From NCBI GenBank assembly GCA_015060165.1, contig SUZC01000002.1, positions 208,877-272,876 of the forward strand: a stretch of DNA of 64,000 nt. The letters run 5' to 3'. Position numbers and translations under genes: made by a program. Source of the DNA: Rikenellaceae bacterium (GTDB taxonomy: Bacteria > Bacteroidota > Bacteroidia > Bacteroidales > Rikenellaceae). Below are positions 7,675-16,444 of the stretch, in pieces; positions within the stretch are counted from its first letter, which is position 1, and every line of letters begins with the position of its first letter. Under the pieces are notes generated by a model. It was not told the origin of the DNA and ran no database searches. It saw nothing but the letters and a program-made list of their open reading frames with translations.

Positions 7675-9801
7675 TTACTTTTTCAAATACTTATCCAACC
7701 AGCCGAAGAACTCTCTGTTCCATACCATCGAATTCTGTGGTTTGAATACCTGATGAGCCTCGTTCTCAAACTCAACCAAGCGAGCATCAACACCCATCAG
7801 ACGAGCTGCGGTAAATGCCTGCAAAGATTGAGTATAGGGGATACGGAAGTCGAACTCGCCGGTAATTATAAGTATCGGTGTATTCCACTTCTGTACGAAC
7901 TTATGCGGAGAGTTCGCGTATGAACGCTGTGCGATAGCGTTCGACTTATCCCAATAGTTGCCACCGTAATCGTGATTTATGAAGAAAAGCTCCTCGGTCT
8001 CGCCATACATCGACTCGAAATTGAAGATTCCGCAGTGCGATATGAATGCCTTGAATCGGTTGTCGTGATTTCCTGCAAGGTAATATACTGAGTAGCCACC
8101 ATAAGATGCACCTACACAACCTAAGTGCTCCTTATCGCACCAAGGTTCCTTAGCTACCTCGTCAATCGCAGCCAAATAATCCTGGATATTCTGACCAGAG
8201 TAGTCGCCTGAAATCTGCTCGCGCCACTCACTACCAAATGATGGACAGCCACGACGGTTGGGTGCTACAACCACATATCCCTGCGACGCCATAAGCTGGA
8301 AATTCCAGCGGTAGCTCCAACCCTGCGATACTACGCTCTGAGGGCCGCCTTCGCAGTAGAGTAGAGTGGGGTATTTCTTTGCAGGATCGAAGTTGGGTGG
8401 CAAGATAACCCAAGTAAGCATCTGCTTACCATCGGTAGTCTTAATCCAACGCTTCTCCACCTTGCCCATCTTTACATTATCGTAAACGTGTGCATTGATG
8501 TTTGAGATTTGTGTGAGCTTGCCATCTACAAGATTCACGTCGTAAAGTTCCTTGTCACGGCTGATTGTCATAAGCGTTGTGAGGCACTTATCGCCAGCAA
8601 TGCTCATCGAGGCAATGTCGTGATCGCCAGAGGTGATAACTTCAACCTTTGCGTTGTCGGTCGAAACCTTGCATACCTGCTGTGTACCCTCGATGGGTGA
8701 GAGGAAGTATAAAGTTTTTGAGTCTTTCCAAATGACATTTGTTGCACTGTGGTCGAAATCGAGTGATAGGTCGGTATGTTGCTGAGATGCGATATCGTAG
8801 ACGAACAGACGATCTTTGTCTGACTCATATCCAGGAGTAGCCATCGAACAGAAAGCCAACTGCTTGTCGTCGGGTGACCAAACGGGGTAGCGGTCGTAGC
8901 CAACAAACTCCATAATACGCATACCGGCATTAGTCTTGATTTTGTTGATGTTTAGGGTTGAACCATCCTCTGTATTATAAATAAAGATGTCTGAGTCGGT
9001 CGATACTGCGTATGCCGCACCGGTGAGAGGCTTGCAAGTATAGGCAAGTTTCTTACCATCGTTGCTCCAAGCAATCTCGGCTGTATCGAAATATGGAGCC
9101 AATGGAGCATCCCATGCCGACTTTTCTCCAATGATATCTTTGTCGTTATTTACTCCATCGGCTGTAAGGTCTGCTACGAAGATGTGGCTATAATCACCCT
9201 CATCCCAATAATCCCAGTGGCGAGCCATCAAATCGTCGTAGATACGAGCCTTCGATTTGTCCATATCCTTGTGGCGATCCGATGATTTTGTGTCGGCAGC
9301 GTGAACCTTCTTTACGTAGAACATCTTATCTCCGGTTGCCGCAACTCCATATCCTTCAATACCTCCCTCTACATTGGTAATCTGCTTTGCAGAGCTACCG
9401 TCTGCAGCCATCTGCCATAACTGCATAGAACCACTACGGTTCGATGTGAAGTAAATCTTTGAGCCATCTGCACTCCATTGAGGGTCATTGTTGTTTGATG
9501 TGTTGTCGGTCAACGCCACCTCATTTCCAGTAGCCATATCGCGTACGTATATCTGCGACAAACCACGATTTTCGGCCATATTGTAACGAGTGATGGCGTA
9601 TAATGCTTTCGATGCATCGGGGGAAAGTGATGCACTTGCCAAACGTCCCATCTTCCACATCACTTCGGGAGTGAATTGGGCTGCGGAAATCTCTTCGGAT
9701 GTAAGTTGATTGTCAATGTTGAGGGGCTGCGGTTGTGGCTCTGTGGTGCACGAACCGAGCGCTAAAGCTGCAAAAGCCATAATAAACGATAATTTTTTCA
9801 T
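7675..9801 (-). CDS. S9-family prolyl oligopeptidase-type peptidase, lipoprotein
   Basis: 708 residues. A lipoprotein-type signal (LALGSCTTE, Cys18) predicts export and lipid anchoring. An N-terminal WD40-like/PD40 beta-propeller (about 45-430; repeats such as SPDASKALYAI, QWSADGSKIYF and VWSPDDKQLAF) gates a C-terminal alpha/beta hydrolase. The catalytic triad is visible: Ser566 in GASYGG, Asp651 in GEFDFRIP and His683 in NEAHQVF. The family comprises acyl-aminoacyl and dipeptidyl peptidases used for peptide uptake. It is a single-gene unit, divergent from the Nudix gene with 68 bases between starts. Confidence 0.95.
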   Translation of the reverse strand: MKKLSFIMAFAALALGSCTTEPQPQPLNIDNQLTSEEISAAQFTPEVMWKMGRLASASLSPDASKALYAITRYNMAENRGLSQIYVRDMATGNEVALTDNTSNNNDPQWSADGSKIYFTSNRSGSMQLWQMAADGSSAKQITNVEGGIEGYGVAATGDKMFYVKKVHAADTKSSDRHKDMDKSKARIYDDLMARHWDYWDEGDYSHIFVADLTADGVNNDKDIIGEKSAWDAPLAPYFDTAEIAWSNDGKKLAYTCKPLTGAAYAVSTDSDIFIYNTEDGSTLNINKIKTNAGMRIMEFVGYDRYPVWSPDDKQLAFCSMATPGYESDKDRLFVYDIASQQHTDLSLDFDHSATNVIWKDSKTLYFLSPIEGTQQVCKVSTDNAKVEVITSGDHDIASMSIAGDKCLTTLMTISRDKELYDVNLVDGKLTQISNINAHVYDNVKMGKVEKRWIKTTDGKQMLTWVILPPNFDPAKKYPTLLYCEGGPQSVVSQGWSYRWNFQLMASQGYVVVAPNRRGCPSFGSEWREQISGDYSGQNIQDYLAAIDEVAKEPWCDKEHLGCVGASYGGYSVYYLAGNHDNRFKAFISHCGIFNFESMYGETEELFFINHDYGGNYWDKSNAIAQRSYANSPHKFVQKWNTPILIITGEFDFRIPYTQSLQAFTAARLMGVDARLVEFENEAHQVFKPQNSMVWNREFFGWLDKYLKK

Positions 9802-9869
9802 ACTATTATATCGAGGTTTAACATCAAATTTCTTATTTTTGCTCTACGAAACACAAACAGATAGTAAAA

Positions 9870-10547
9870 ATGGATCAAGCCGACAAACTCGCAGCCGAGC
9901 AGGCTGGCAATATTATTGTCCCGGAGTGTTTGACACTTCCATTGCCTGAGAAGGACGATGGCAGCATCGAGGTCTATTGGGCCGACCGTTTACTACTATT
10001 CTCTACAGACGCCGTAGAGGGTTATTATCTGCTACGACTCGCTGATGGAGAGAAGATTTCAAGAGCGAAGATAATTGATTTTCTTCGAAAATACAACAAT
10101 GTGGCAGTTGTGGGACCACGGCCTCGTGATGTTTTTGAGGATTTTGCAGCTCAGTTTGTGTGGGTAGATGCCGCGGGTGGTGTGGTGAAAAATTCTCAAG
10201 GTGAGGTAGTTATGATCTGTCGTAACGATAGATGGGATCTGCCGAAGGGGCATCGTGAATCGGGTGAATCATTCTCGGTGTGCGCAGCCCGCGAAGCTGA
10301 AGAGGAGACGGGAGTGAAGGTCGATAGTGTGGGGCGGTTGCTATGTACGACACTCCATTTCTATAATTTATATGGTCGCTGGGAGTTAAAACACACCGCG
10401 TGGTATGAGATGATGGCAGCGAGTAGAGAGCTTACTCCACAACGCGAAGAGGGTATTGTTTCAGCCGAGTGGGTGGCTATGGAGGATATACAGGACCGTA
10501 TAAAAGAGTCCTATCCCACAATTAAAAATGTGGTTGCCTCGTTATAA
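9870..10547 (+). CDS. Nudix hydrolase with an N-terminal extra domain
   Basis: 225 residues. The Nudix box is perfect (G-x5-E-x7-R-E-x-x-E-E-x-G) near residues 128-150, starting GHRESGESF. Such enzymes hydrolyse nucleoside diphosphates linked to another moiety. About 95 residues precede the Nudix domain and do not match a fold I know; the same layout occurs in Bacteroidales homologues. The substrate is unknown. The plus-strand -7 box TATTTTTG at 9834-9841 lies 29 bases before the start, so it is probably the first gene of the Nudix-porX-tsaE run. Confidence 0.9.
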   Translation: MDQADKLAAEQAGNIIVPECLTLPLPEKDDGSIEVYWADRLLLFSTDAVEGYYLLRLADGEKISRAKIIDFLRKYNNVAVVGPRPRDVFEDFAAQFVWVDAAGGVVKNSQGEVVMICRNDRWDLPKGHRESGESFSVCAAREAEEETGVKVDSVGRLLCTTLHFYNLYGRWELKHTAWYEMMAASRELTPQREEGIVSAEWVAMEDIQDRIKESYPTIKNVVASL

Positions 10548-10567
10548 TAGTAAAACAAGAGAGATTT

Positions 10568-12124
10568 ATGGTAAAGATATTATGGGTAGATGATGAGGTT
10601 GAGTTGCTCAAGCCCCACGTACTTTTCCTCAAGGGAAAGGGTTACGATGTGGATACATGCAACAATGGTTACGATGCTATCGATATGGCTCGCAACACCG
10701 CCTATGATTTGATTATCCTCGATGAGATGATGCCCGGAATGACAGGTTTGGAGACCTTGCCCCTTATTAAGGATTTGCGTCCTACCACCCCTGTTATAAT
10801 GGTCACCAAGAGCGAGGAGGAGAATATTATGGACAAGGCAATCGGTTCGAAGATTGCCGATTACATCATCAAGCCCGTAAATCCCAATCAGGTGCTCTTG
10901 TCGATTAAGAAGAATGTCCATTCTCAGCAACTTGTTACCGAGCAGACTACAGCTGATTATCGAGCCGAATTTGGTCGTATTACCAATATGTGCCAAATGG
11001 CATCGTCGTTTTCGGCCTGGTGCGCCATCTACCGCAAGCTTACAAATTGGGAGGTTGAGTTGTCGGAGTCTACCGACCAGAGCATAAAAGAGATTTTAAC
11101 ATATCAGAAGAGTGAGGCTAATAAGGAGTTCTGCAAGTTTGTCCGTCGTAACTATTATAATTGGATAAATAAACGAGTGAGCGATGAGGAGATTCCTGTG
11201 ATGTCGCACACTCTTATGCGCAAAAAGATTCTTCCCGAAGTTGATTCTCATCAAAAGACTACGCTGCTTTTGATTGATAATTTCCGCTACGATCAGTGGC
11301 GAGCCATCAGTTCTCTGCTTAGGGGGTATTACGATGTGAATATCGATGATTTTTATTGCTCAATTTTGCCTACTGCTACTCAATACGCCCGCAATTCTAT
11401 CTTTGCGGGATTGATGCCACTTGCTATCGACAAAATGATGCCCGATAAGTGGCTCAACGACAATGAAGAGGGGGGGAAGAATCAGTACGAAGAGGAGTTC
11501 TTGTCGCGCCAACTCAGCTCGGTTGGAAAGAGTTATAAATGGACATTCGATAAGTTGGTACGTCCCGAGGCTGGTCGTAAGCTAATCGATAATATTCGCC
11601 GCATATACGATGCCGATTTTTCGGTAATTGTATATAATTTCCTTGATATTTTGTCTCATGCCCGTACCGAGACCGATATCATCCGTGAATTAACAGAAGA
11701 TGAGGCCTCGTTCCGTTCGCTTACCCGTTCTTGGTTTGAGCATTCTGATTTGTTTGAAATCTTGAAGTTACTGTCCGAGCGGGGGCATACGGTCATCATT
11801 ACCTCGGATCACGGAACAATTCGTGTCGATAATCCCATAAAAATAACGGGAGATAAAGAGACATCATCAAACTTGCGATACAAGACCGGTCGAAATTTAC
11901 AATACAATCCGCGAGATGTGTACGAGGTAGCTCGCCCTGAGGATATTCAGTTGCCGCGAACTAATCTCTCATCGAGCTATATATTTGCCTACGATTCGGA
12001 TTTCTTAGTATATAACAACGATGCGAATCGATTTATTCGTTACTATCGCAATACCTTCCAACACGGAGGAATATCGATGGAGGAGATGATTGTACCCTAT
12101 ATAGTGCTTAAACCTAAAAAATAG
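10568..12124 (+). CDS. porX: PorX-type response regulator with PglZ domain
   Basis: 518 residues. A receiver domain (1-120) has the acidic pair Asp8-Asp9, the phospho-acceptor Asp52 in ILDEMMPG, Thr80 and Lys102. A helical linker follows, then a PglZ domain of the alkaline-phosphatase superfamily (about 225-515) with LLLIDNFRYDQW and IITSDHGTIRV metal-site segments. This REC-PglZ architecture is that of PorX, which in Porphyromonas and Flavobacterium controls type IX secretion genes with the kinase PorY and the sigma factor SigP. No histidine kinase or type IX genes are in the window, so regulation of secretion here is inferred from the family. It is 10 bases upstream of tsaE. Confidence 0.93.
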   Translation: MVKILWVDDEVELLKPHVLFLKGKGYDVDTCNNGYDAIDMARNTAYDLIILDEMMPGMTGLETLPLIKDLRPTTPVIMVTKSEEENIMDKAIGSKIADYIIKPVNPNQVLLSIKKNVHSQQLVTEQTTADYRAEFGRITNMCQMASSFSAWCAIYRKLTNWEVELSESTDQSIKEILTYQKSEANKEFCKFVRRNYYNWINKRVSDEEIPVMSHTLMRKKILPEVDSHQKTTLLLIDNFRYDQWRAISSLLRGYYDVNIDDFYCSILPTATQYARNSIFAGLMPLAIDKMMPDKWLNDNEEGGKNQYEEEFLSRQLSSVGKSYKWTFDKLVRPEAGRKLIDNIRRIYDADFSVIVYNFLDILSHARTETDIIRELTEDEASFRSLTRSWFEHSDLFEILKLLSERGHTVIITSDHGTIRVDNPIKITGDKETSSNLRYKTGRNLQYNPRDVYEVARPEDIQLPRTNLSSSYIFAYDSDFLVYNNDANRFIRYYRNTFQHGGISMEEMIVPYIVLKPKK

Positions 12125-12134
12125 AGAAATAGAA

Positions 12135-12551
12135 ATGAAGAGAATTGAAATAGAGTCATTGTCTGAATTGTCGAGCGTTGCCGAGCAAATAATTGAGTCT
12201 CTAAATGGTCGAAACGTAGTGCTGTTTTATGGTGGAATGGGAGCAGGAAAGACCACTCTTATCAGCCGTATCGCAGCACATATGGGAGCCGAAGATCAGG
12301 TTACCAGCCCCACGTTTGCCATCGTCAATCAATATGTTGCCGATGATGGTGGCCATATTTATCATTTCGATTTCTATCGTATAGAGCGTATCGAGGAGGC
12401 TTTCGATTTTGGTTACGAGGAGTATTTCTATTCTGGCGAGTTGTGTCTTGTGGAGTGGCCTGAGAAGATCGAACCATTACTTCCTGACGATGCAATGGTG
12501 GTCCGTATCGAGGTTGGGGATGATGAACATCGAATTTTTGAGATTGATTAG
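12135..12551 (+). CDS. tsaE: TsaE, tRNA threonylcarbamoyladenosine biosynthesis ATPase
   Basis: 138 residues of the TsaE/YjeE P-loop family. TsaE works with TsaB-TsaD to place the t6A modification at A37 of ANN-decoding tRNAs. The Walker A GGMGAGKTTL lies near residues 33-42, a T-S-P-T-F-A-I-V segment (switch) near 56-63, and the terminal strand ends with LCVEWPEKI-type sequence (LVEWPEKIEPLLP near 107-119), both family hallmarks. It is translationally close to porX and followed by a strong terminator. Confidence 0.95.
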   Translation: MKRIEIESLSELSSVAEQIIESLNGRNVVLFYGGMGAGKTTLISRIAAHMGAEDQVTSPTFAIVNQYVADDGGHIYHFDFYRIERIEEAFDFGYEEYFYSGELCLVEWPEKIEPLLPDDAMVVRIEVGDDEHRIFEID

Positions 12552-12593
12552 AAATAGGCTCAGTTTGCTAAAATTGTGTGAAATAATCATATA

Positions 12594-12628
12594 AAGAGGG
12601 ATTCTTGATTTGCAAGAATCTCTTTTTT
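12594..12628 (+). terminator. Terminator after tsaE
   Basis: AAGAG..ATTCTTG pairs with CAAGAATCTCTT (a 2-base bulge in the 5' arm), loop ATTTG, followed by six T. It overlaps the promoter of the next gene. Confidence 0.8.
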
Positions 12629-12640
12629 ACATTAATTTTG
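12609..12640 (+). promoter_or_regulatory. Bacteroidota-type promoter for dsbD
   Basis: TTTG at 12609-12612, 20 bases, then TAATTTTG at 12633-12640, matching the TTTG/TAnnTTTG consensus. The upstream box falls in the loop of the tsaE terminator. Expected start of transcription is near 12646, giving a leader of about 70 bases. Confidence 0.65.
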
Positions 12641-12718
12641 CCCCTTGATCCATATCCTATTAATAGGATAATGGTCCAAAGTGTAAATTTGAGTAAAAAA
12701 CGAAACTATATTGATATT

Positions 12719-14686
12719 ATGAATTTGATTAAGAACCTTCTGTTGGTGGTAATCGCAACACTTACATCTTTTGCTGTAACAGCGCAACCGTTGGACCCCG
12801 TTCAGTGGAATACATCTGTGGAGTCAGTGGGCGATTCGCAGTACAAGATTCAGTTCAAGGCTTCGGTAGATAAGGATTGGCATATCTACGATTTAGGCCC
12901 ATACGAGGTAGGTGGCCCAATGGCTACAACTTTCACTTTTGAGGATAACTCTGCTGTCACATTAGAGGGATCTGTCGAGGTGTCAAAGCTAGCTGTTCGT
13001 GAGCAGAATGAGGTCTATGGGATGGAGATTGGCTATTATGAGGGCGAGGTCGTTTTTTCTCAGTTGGTGAAGGCTGCGAGCGCAACAATATTGAACGTCA
13101 CGGTAGACTGGATGGCTTGCAATGAAGCTAACTGCGTAACGGGAAGTAACGATTTTGAGATAAAGGTAGGTAATGCAGATCCCGCCGCAGCTGGCGAAAT
13201 TAAGTCTGTTGAGACATCGAAGGGGGGCTCTATTTGGGGCTACATCTTTAGCGCAATTGGCTGGGCCTTGATAGCGCTGCTTACACCTTGTGTGTTCCCG
13301 ATGATACCTATGACAGTGTCATTCTTCTTGAAGGGATCGGGTAGTGTTGCGCGTGGCCGTTTCCGTGCGTTGATGTATGGATTCTTCATTGTGATACTCT
13401 ATACAGTGCCTATTGCGGTAATCATCCTGCTCACATGGCTTATTGGAGGTGATGCTGTTACAGCCGATATTTTCAATTGGGTCGCTACACATTGGCTACC
13501 TAATATCATCTTCTTTATTGTATTTATGGTCTTTGCAGCTTCTTTCTTCGGAGCGTTTGAGATTGTACTTCCCGAAAAGTTGGTCAATGATAGCGATGCA
13601 AAATCCGATAAGGGAGGTTTGGCAGGTATCTTCTTTATGGCCTTGACTTTGGTGCTTGTGTCATTCTCATGTACAGGCCCCATCGTCGGTTCTGCTCTTA
13701 TTCAGTCGACTTCGGGTGAGGTGTGGACTCCAATTATCACTATGTTTGCATTCTCGGTAGTATTCGCACTTCCTTTCACTCTGTTCGCATTGTTCCCTAC
13801 TTGGCTTAAACAGCTTCCAAAGAGTGGTGGATGGCTCAACTCGGTAAAGGTCGTATTGGGATTTGTTGAGTTGGCTTTGGGTTTGAAATTTTTGAGCGTA
13901 GCAGATCAAACTTACCACTGGGGATTGCTCGATAGAGAGATCTATTTGGCTATTTGGATTGCCATCTTCTCTCTTATGGGATTGTATTTGTTGGGTAAAC
14001 TTAAATTCAAGCACGATAGTGATATGCCATATTTGTCTGTTACACGTTTGGTGTTGGCAATTGTTACATTCTCATTCGTGGTATATATGATTCCAGGTAT
14101 GTGGGGTGCTCCATTGAATGTTTTGTCGGGTTATTTGCCTCCTATGCAGTCTCAAGATTTTGCTCTTACATCGGGTGGCGCGACAACTGCATCAGTGTCA
14201 AGCACGCAAACTCCTAAATCCGGCGTTAAATATGGTGATGTTTTGGAGTTACCATATGGCTTGCAGGGTTTCTTTGATTTGGAGGAAGCCGAAGCATATG
14301 CCAAGAAGGTTGGTAAGCCTATTTTTGTTGACTTCACAGGTCATGGTTGCGTGAATTGTCGCGAGATGGAGTCACGAGTGTGGTCTGATGAACGCGTTCT
14401 CGATCTGTTGCGTAATGAGTATGTGATTGTGGCTCTTTATGCCGATGATAAACTTCCGGTTGATGAGAAGGATTGGGTTACAACCGATAGCGGTAAGGTA
14501 CTTAAAACTTTGGGTAAGATTAATTCTTACTACGCATTGAAAACCTATGGTGTGAATGCTCAGCCCTATTATGTGTTGCAGGGTGAGGATGGCAAGCCGC
14601 TGGTTGAACCACGAGGTTATAATCTCGATGTCGATGCGTTTGTTGCTTTCTTGCAGAGCGGAGTTGACGCATACAAGAATAAGTAG
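12719..14686 (+). CDS. dsbD: DsbD-like thiol:disulfide interchange protein
   Basis: An inner-membrane protein that passes electrons from cytoplasmic thioredoxin to periplasmic thiol proteins. The ATG at 12719 gives 655 residues and a clean signal peptide (IKNLLLVVIATLTSFAVTAQ); an in-frame extension to 12605 runs through the promoter and was rejected. The periplasmic alpha domain holds Cys residues in DWMACNEANC. Eight transmembrane helices follow with the redox Cys in LTPCVFPMIP and SFSCTGP. The C-terminal thioredoxin-like domain has the CVNC motif in GHGCVNCREME. All three redox centres are therefore present. It stands alone, ending at a bidirectional terminator. Confidence 0.93.
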   Translation: MNLIKNLLLVVIATLTSFAVTAQPLDPVQWNTSVESVGDSQYKIQFKASVDKDWHIYDLGPYEVGGPMATTFTFEDNSAVTLEGSVEVSKLAVREQNEVYGMEIGYYEGEVVFSQLVKAASATILNVTVDWMACNEANCVTGSNDFEIKVGNADPAAAGEIKSVETSKGGSIWGYIFSAIGWALIALLTPCVFPMIPMTVSFFLKGSGSVARGRFRALMYGFFIVILYTVPIAVIILLTWLIGGDAVTADIFNWVATHWLPNIIFFIVFMVFAASFFGAFEIVLPEKLVNDSDAKSDKGGLAGIFFMALTLVLVSFSCTGPIVGSALIQSTSGEVWTPIITMFAFSVVFALPFTLFALFPTWLKQLPKSGGWLNSVKVVLGFVELALGLKFLSVADQTYHWGLLDREIYLAIWIAIFSLMGLYLLGKLKFKHDSDMPYLSVTRLVLAIVTFSFVVYMIPGMWGAPLNVLSGYLPPMQSQDFALTSGGATTASVSSTQTPKSGVKYGDVLELPYGLQGFFDLEEAEAYAKKVGKPIFVDFTGHGCVNCREMESRVWSDERVLDLLRNEYVIVALYADDKLPVDEKDWVTTDSGKVLKTLGKINSYYALKTYGVNAQPYYVLQGEDGKPLVEPRGYNLDVDAFVAFLQSGVDAYKNK

Positions 14687-14708
14687 CCGTCTATTATACC
14701 AATTAAAA

Positions 14709-14750
14709 CATCGAGTGGCACCTCTTCAGGAAGTGCCACTCGATGTTTTC
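14709..14750. terminator. Bidirectional terminator between dsbD and mltG
   Basis: A perfect 13-bp stem (CATCGAGTGGCAC with GTGCCACTCGATG) with TTTT on the plus side and AAAA on the other, shared by the two convergent genes. Confidence 0.85.
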
Positions 14751-14781
14751 TATATGTGTTTAGTTTTGTTGCAACAAGACC

Positions 14782-15795
14782 TTATTTAATTTTTCTTTTG
14801 TTTAGCTCTCGCTGGTATGCTCTTGCGTTGGCATTGTGCTCAGAGAGTGTACGGGCAAAATTATGATATCCGTCAAATGTGGGGCGTGCACAGAAGAATA
14901 TGTAGTCATGCTGTTCGTAATTAAGTACCGCATCGATAGCCTGTATGCTTGGCATGCAAATTGGCGATGGGGGCAAGCCTCGATTTAGGTAGGTGTTGTA
15001 TGGTGACTCATATTTCAAATGACGATATAGGATACGTCGCAATCCAAAATCCTGCATTGCATATTTAATAGTGGGGTCGGCCTGCAAAGGTATGCCTTTG
15101 CGCAGACGATTGATGTATACTCCTGCAATTCGTGGCATTTCATCAACTTTGCGAGTCTCCTCGTAGACAATCGAAGCCAAAGTGGCAACCTCCACGCGAT
15201 TGAGTTTAGTGCGTTGACGCTTCTGGTCTCGGCCATTCTCCCAGAAACGTTTGTACTCTTTATTCATACGCTCGATAAACTCTTCGGGTGTAACTGTCCA
15301 ATAGAATTCATATGTGTTGGGAATGAATATTGAAAACATCGTAAGAGGATTGTCGAATCCCAACTCTTTGGCTTTCTGCTTATCCATAAAAGCCTTTACC
15401 AACTCCACCGAGTCAGCATCTATTTGTCGGGCGAGCTTTCCTGCCAAGTACGCAGGGGTCTTAACATTGTTCATCGTGACATTTACAGGGGTCTGTAATC
15501 CGAGTTTAATCATACGAACAATATCAATCACACTCATCCCATCCTCCAAAACGTAGTGCCCTGGTTTGAACGAACGTTCAAGTTCAAGACGTTTGGCGTA
15601 GATGTCGAATGCGAAGTGATGGCCGATTCGGGGCTTCAAAGAGTCTATAAGCGATGAATAATCGCTACGCTTTGATACATACAGCTCTGCACTCTCTTTG
15701 ACGGCATTACCTTTAAATGAAATAATAGCCCAGGTGGCTACTGCGGCACCTGCCACGATAGCGATAATAAATATGCTAATTAATGTTTTTTTCAT
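14782..15795 (-). CDS. mltG: MltG endolytic peptidoglycan transglycosylase
   Basis: The ATG at 15795 gives 337 residues; a longer in-frame extension upstream would run into the SRP RNA promoter. A short cytoplasmic start is followed by one transmembrane helix (residues 3-25), then the YceG/MltG domain. The catalytic glutamate lies in ASIVYEETRK, and the Q-A-D-P-T-I-K-Y-A segment and a SPYNTYLNRGLPPSPI motif are the family signature. MltG cuts nascent glycan strands and sets their length. The minus-strand -7 box TATCTTTG (15816-15823) is about 20 bases upstream of the start, divergent from the SRP RNA promoter. Confidence 0.94.
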   Translation of the reverse strand: MKKTLISIFIIAIVAGAAVATWAIISFKGNAVKESAELYVSKRSDYSSLIDSLKPRIGHHFAFDIYAKRLELERSFKPGHYVLEDGMSVIDIVRMIKLGLQTPVNVTMNNVKTPAYLAGKLARQIDADSVELVKAFMDKQKAKELGFDNPLTMFSIFIPNTYEFYWTVTPEEFIERMNKEYKRFWENGRDQKRQRTKLNRVEVATLASIVYEETRKVDEMPRIAGVYINRLRKGIPLQADPTIKYAMQDFGLRRILYRHLKYESPYNTYLNRGLPPSPICMPSIQAIDAVLNYEQHDYIFFCARPTFDGYHNFARTLSEHNANARAYQRELNKRKIK

Positions 15796-15811
15796 TTCAG
15801 CGTGAATATTT

Positions 15812-15842
15812 TTTGCAAAGATAATAAATTTTTCTACTTTTG
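15812..15842 (+). promoter_or_regulatory. Promoter of the SRP RNA gene, abutting the mltG promoter
   Basis: TTTG (15812-15815), 19 bases, TACTTTTG (15835-15842): an exact Bacteroidota promoter, placed 5 bases before the RNA 5' end. Bases 15816-15823 read CAAAGATA, that is TATCTTTG on the minus strand, the mltG -7 box. Confidence 0.8.
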
Positions 15843-15847
15843 CACCC

Positions 15848-15943
15848 GGGTAAGTCTTATACGACCAGCTCCCTGAGAATCCCCCAGGTGTGGAAGCAAG
15901 CAAGGGTATTAGGTTGTAGCGGTGCGATATAAGTAGCTTACCC
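15848..15943 (+). ncRNA. ffs: Signal recognition particle RNA (small bacterial type)
   Basis: A roughly 96-base RNA closed by GGGTAAG at the 5' end and CTTACCC at the 3' end. Its apical part reads AGGTGTGGAAGCAAGCAAGG, matching the conserved SRP domain IV: a GGAA tetraloop capping the stem and the A/C-rich symmetric and asymmetric internal loops bound by the Ffh M domain (compare the E. coli AGGTCCGGAAGGAAGCAGCC core). It is preceded by a consensus promoter and followed by TTTTTT at 15944-15949, so the ends are well set. It functions with Ffh and FtsY in co-translational membrane targeting. Confidence 0.9.
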
Positions 15944-15949
15944 TTTTTT
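15944..15949 (+). terminator. T-run ending the SRP RNA
   Basis: Six T immediately after the closing stem GGGTAAG/CTTACCC, so the RNA's own terminal helix serves as terminator. Confidence 0.6.
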
Positions 15950-16121
15950 GTTTCTATACCTTAATCTGTATCTGGGTGGGCCTTCTACGATATTGGCCGA
16001 GGTAAATATATCCTTTCACTATATAAGTTTTACTCTTTTGAGCGATGATTAGTGTGGTGACGTCTGTATTGTTTAGCGTGCCTTCGACTACTCCTGAATT
16101 AGCAAAAATCTCTCCGAATCT

Positions 16122-16152
16122 TTTGGAATTTAGATATTTATTCTTAACTTTG
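16122..16152 (+). promoter_or_regulatory. Promoter of the cold-shock gene
   Basis: TTTG (16122-16125), 19 bases, TAACTTTG (16145-16152), an exact consensus. The leader to the start codon is about 38 bases and carries an unusually good purine ribosome-binding stretch GAAAGGAG for this lineage. Confidence 0.75.
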
Positions 16153-16195
16153 GTATAACTAATAACAACACTAACTATCTGAAAGGAGAATATCT

Positions 16196-16402
16196 ATGAT
16201 TGGCAAAGTAAAGTGGTTCGACAATAAGAAGGGCTATGGCTTTATTTTAAAAGAGGAGGGTGGTGAAATATTTGTTCATTACTCTGGCATAGTGGCCGAG
16301 GGCTTTAAATCATTATCAGAAGGCCAGACTGTCGAGTATGAGATCGGGGACAACGATAAGGGTGTGCAGGCTGTAAATGTTAAGGTTTTAGCTAAGAAGT
16401 AG
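16196..16402 (+). CDS. Cold-shock domain protein
   Basis: 68 residues, a complete single cold-shock domain that binds single-stranded RNA/DNA. RNP1 (KGYGFI, 12-17) and RNP2 (IFVHYSGI, 25-32) are intact, and G-K-V-K-W-F-D opens the fold. A stand-alone transcript: consensus promoter upstream, hairpin terminator downstream. It probably acts as an RNA chaperone; whether it is cold-induced cannot be seen. Confidence 0.95.
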   Translation: MIGKVKWFDNKKGYGFILKEEGGEIFVHYSGIVAEGFKSLSEGQTVEYEIGDNDKGVQAVNVKVLAKK

Positions 16403-16444
16403 TCTGCCCGGATTGTGCCGACACGTAGACTGTTGAGGTTTAGT

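Noticed and set aside
12605..12718. Extension of the dsbD frame upstream of 12719
   Set aside because: It covers the tsaE terminator and the dsbD promoter, and the signal peptide starts at 12719.
15796..15903. Extension of the mltG frame upstream of 15795
   Set aside because: It runs through the promoter and body of the SRP RNA gene; the membrane helix begins naturally after the ATG at 15795.
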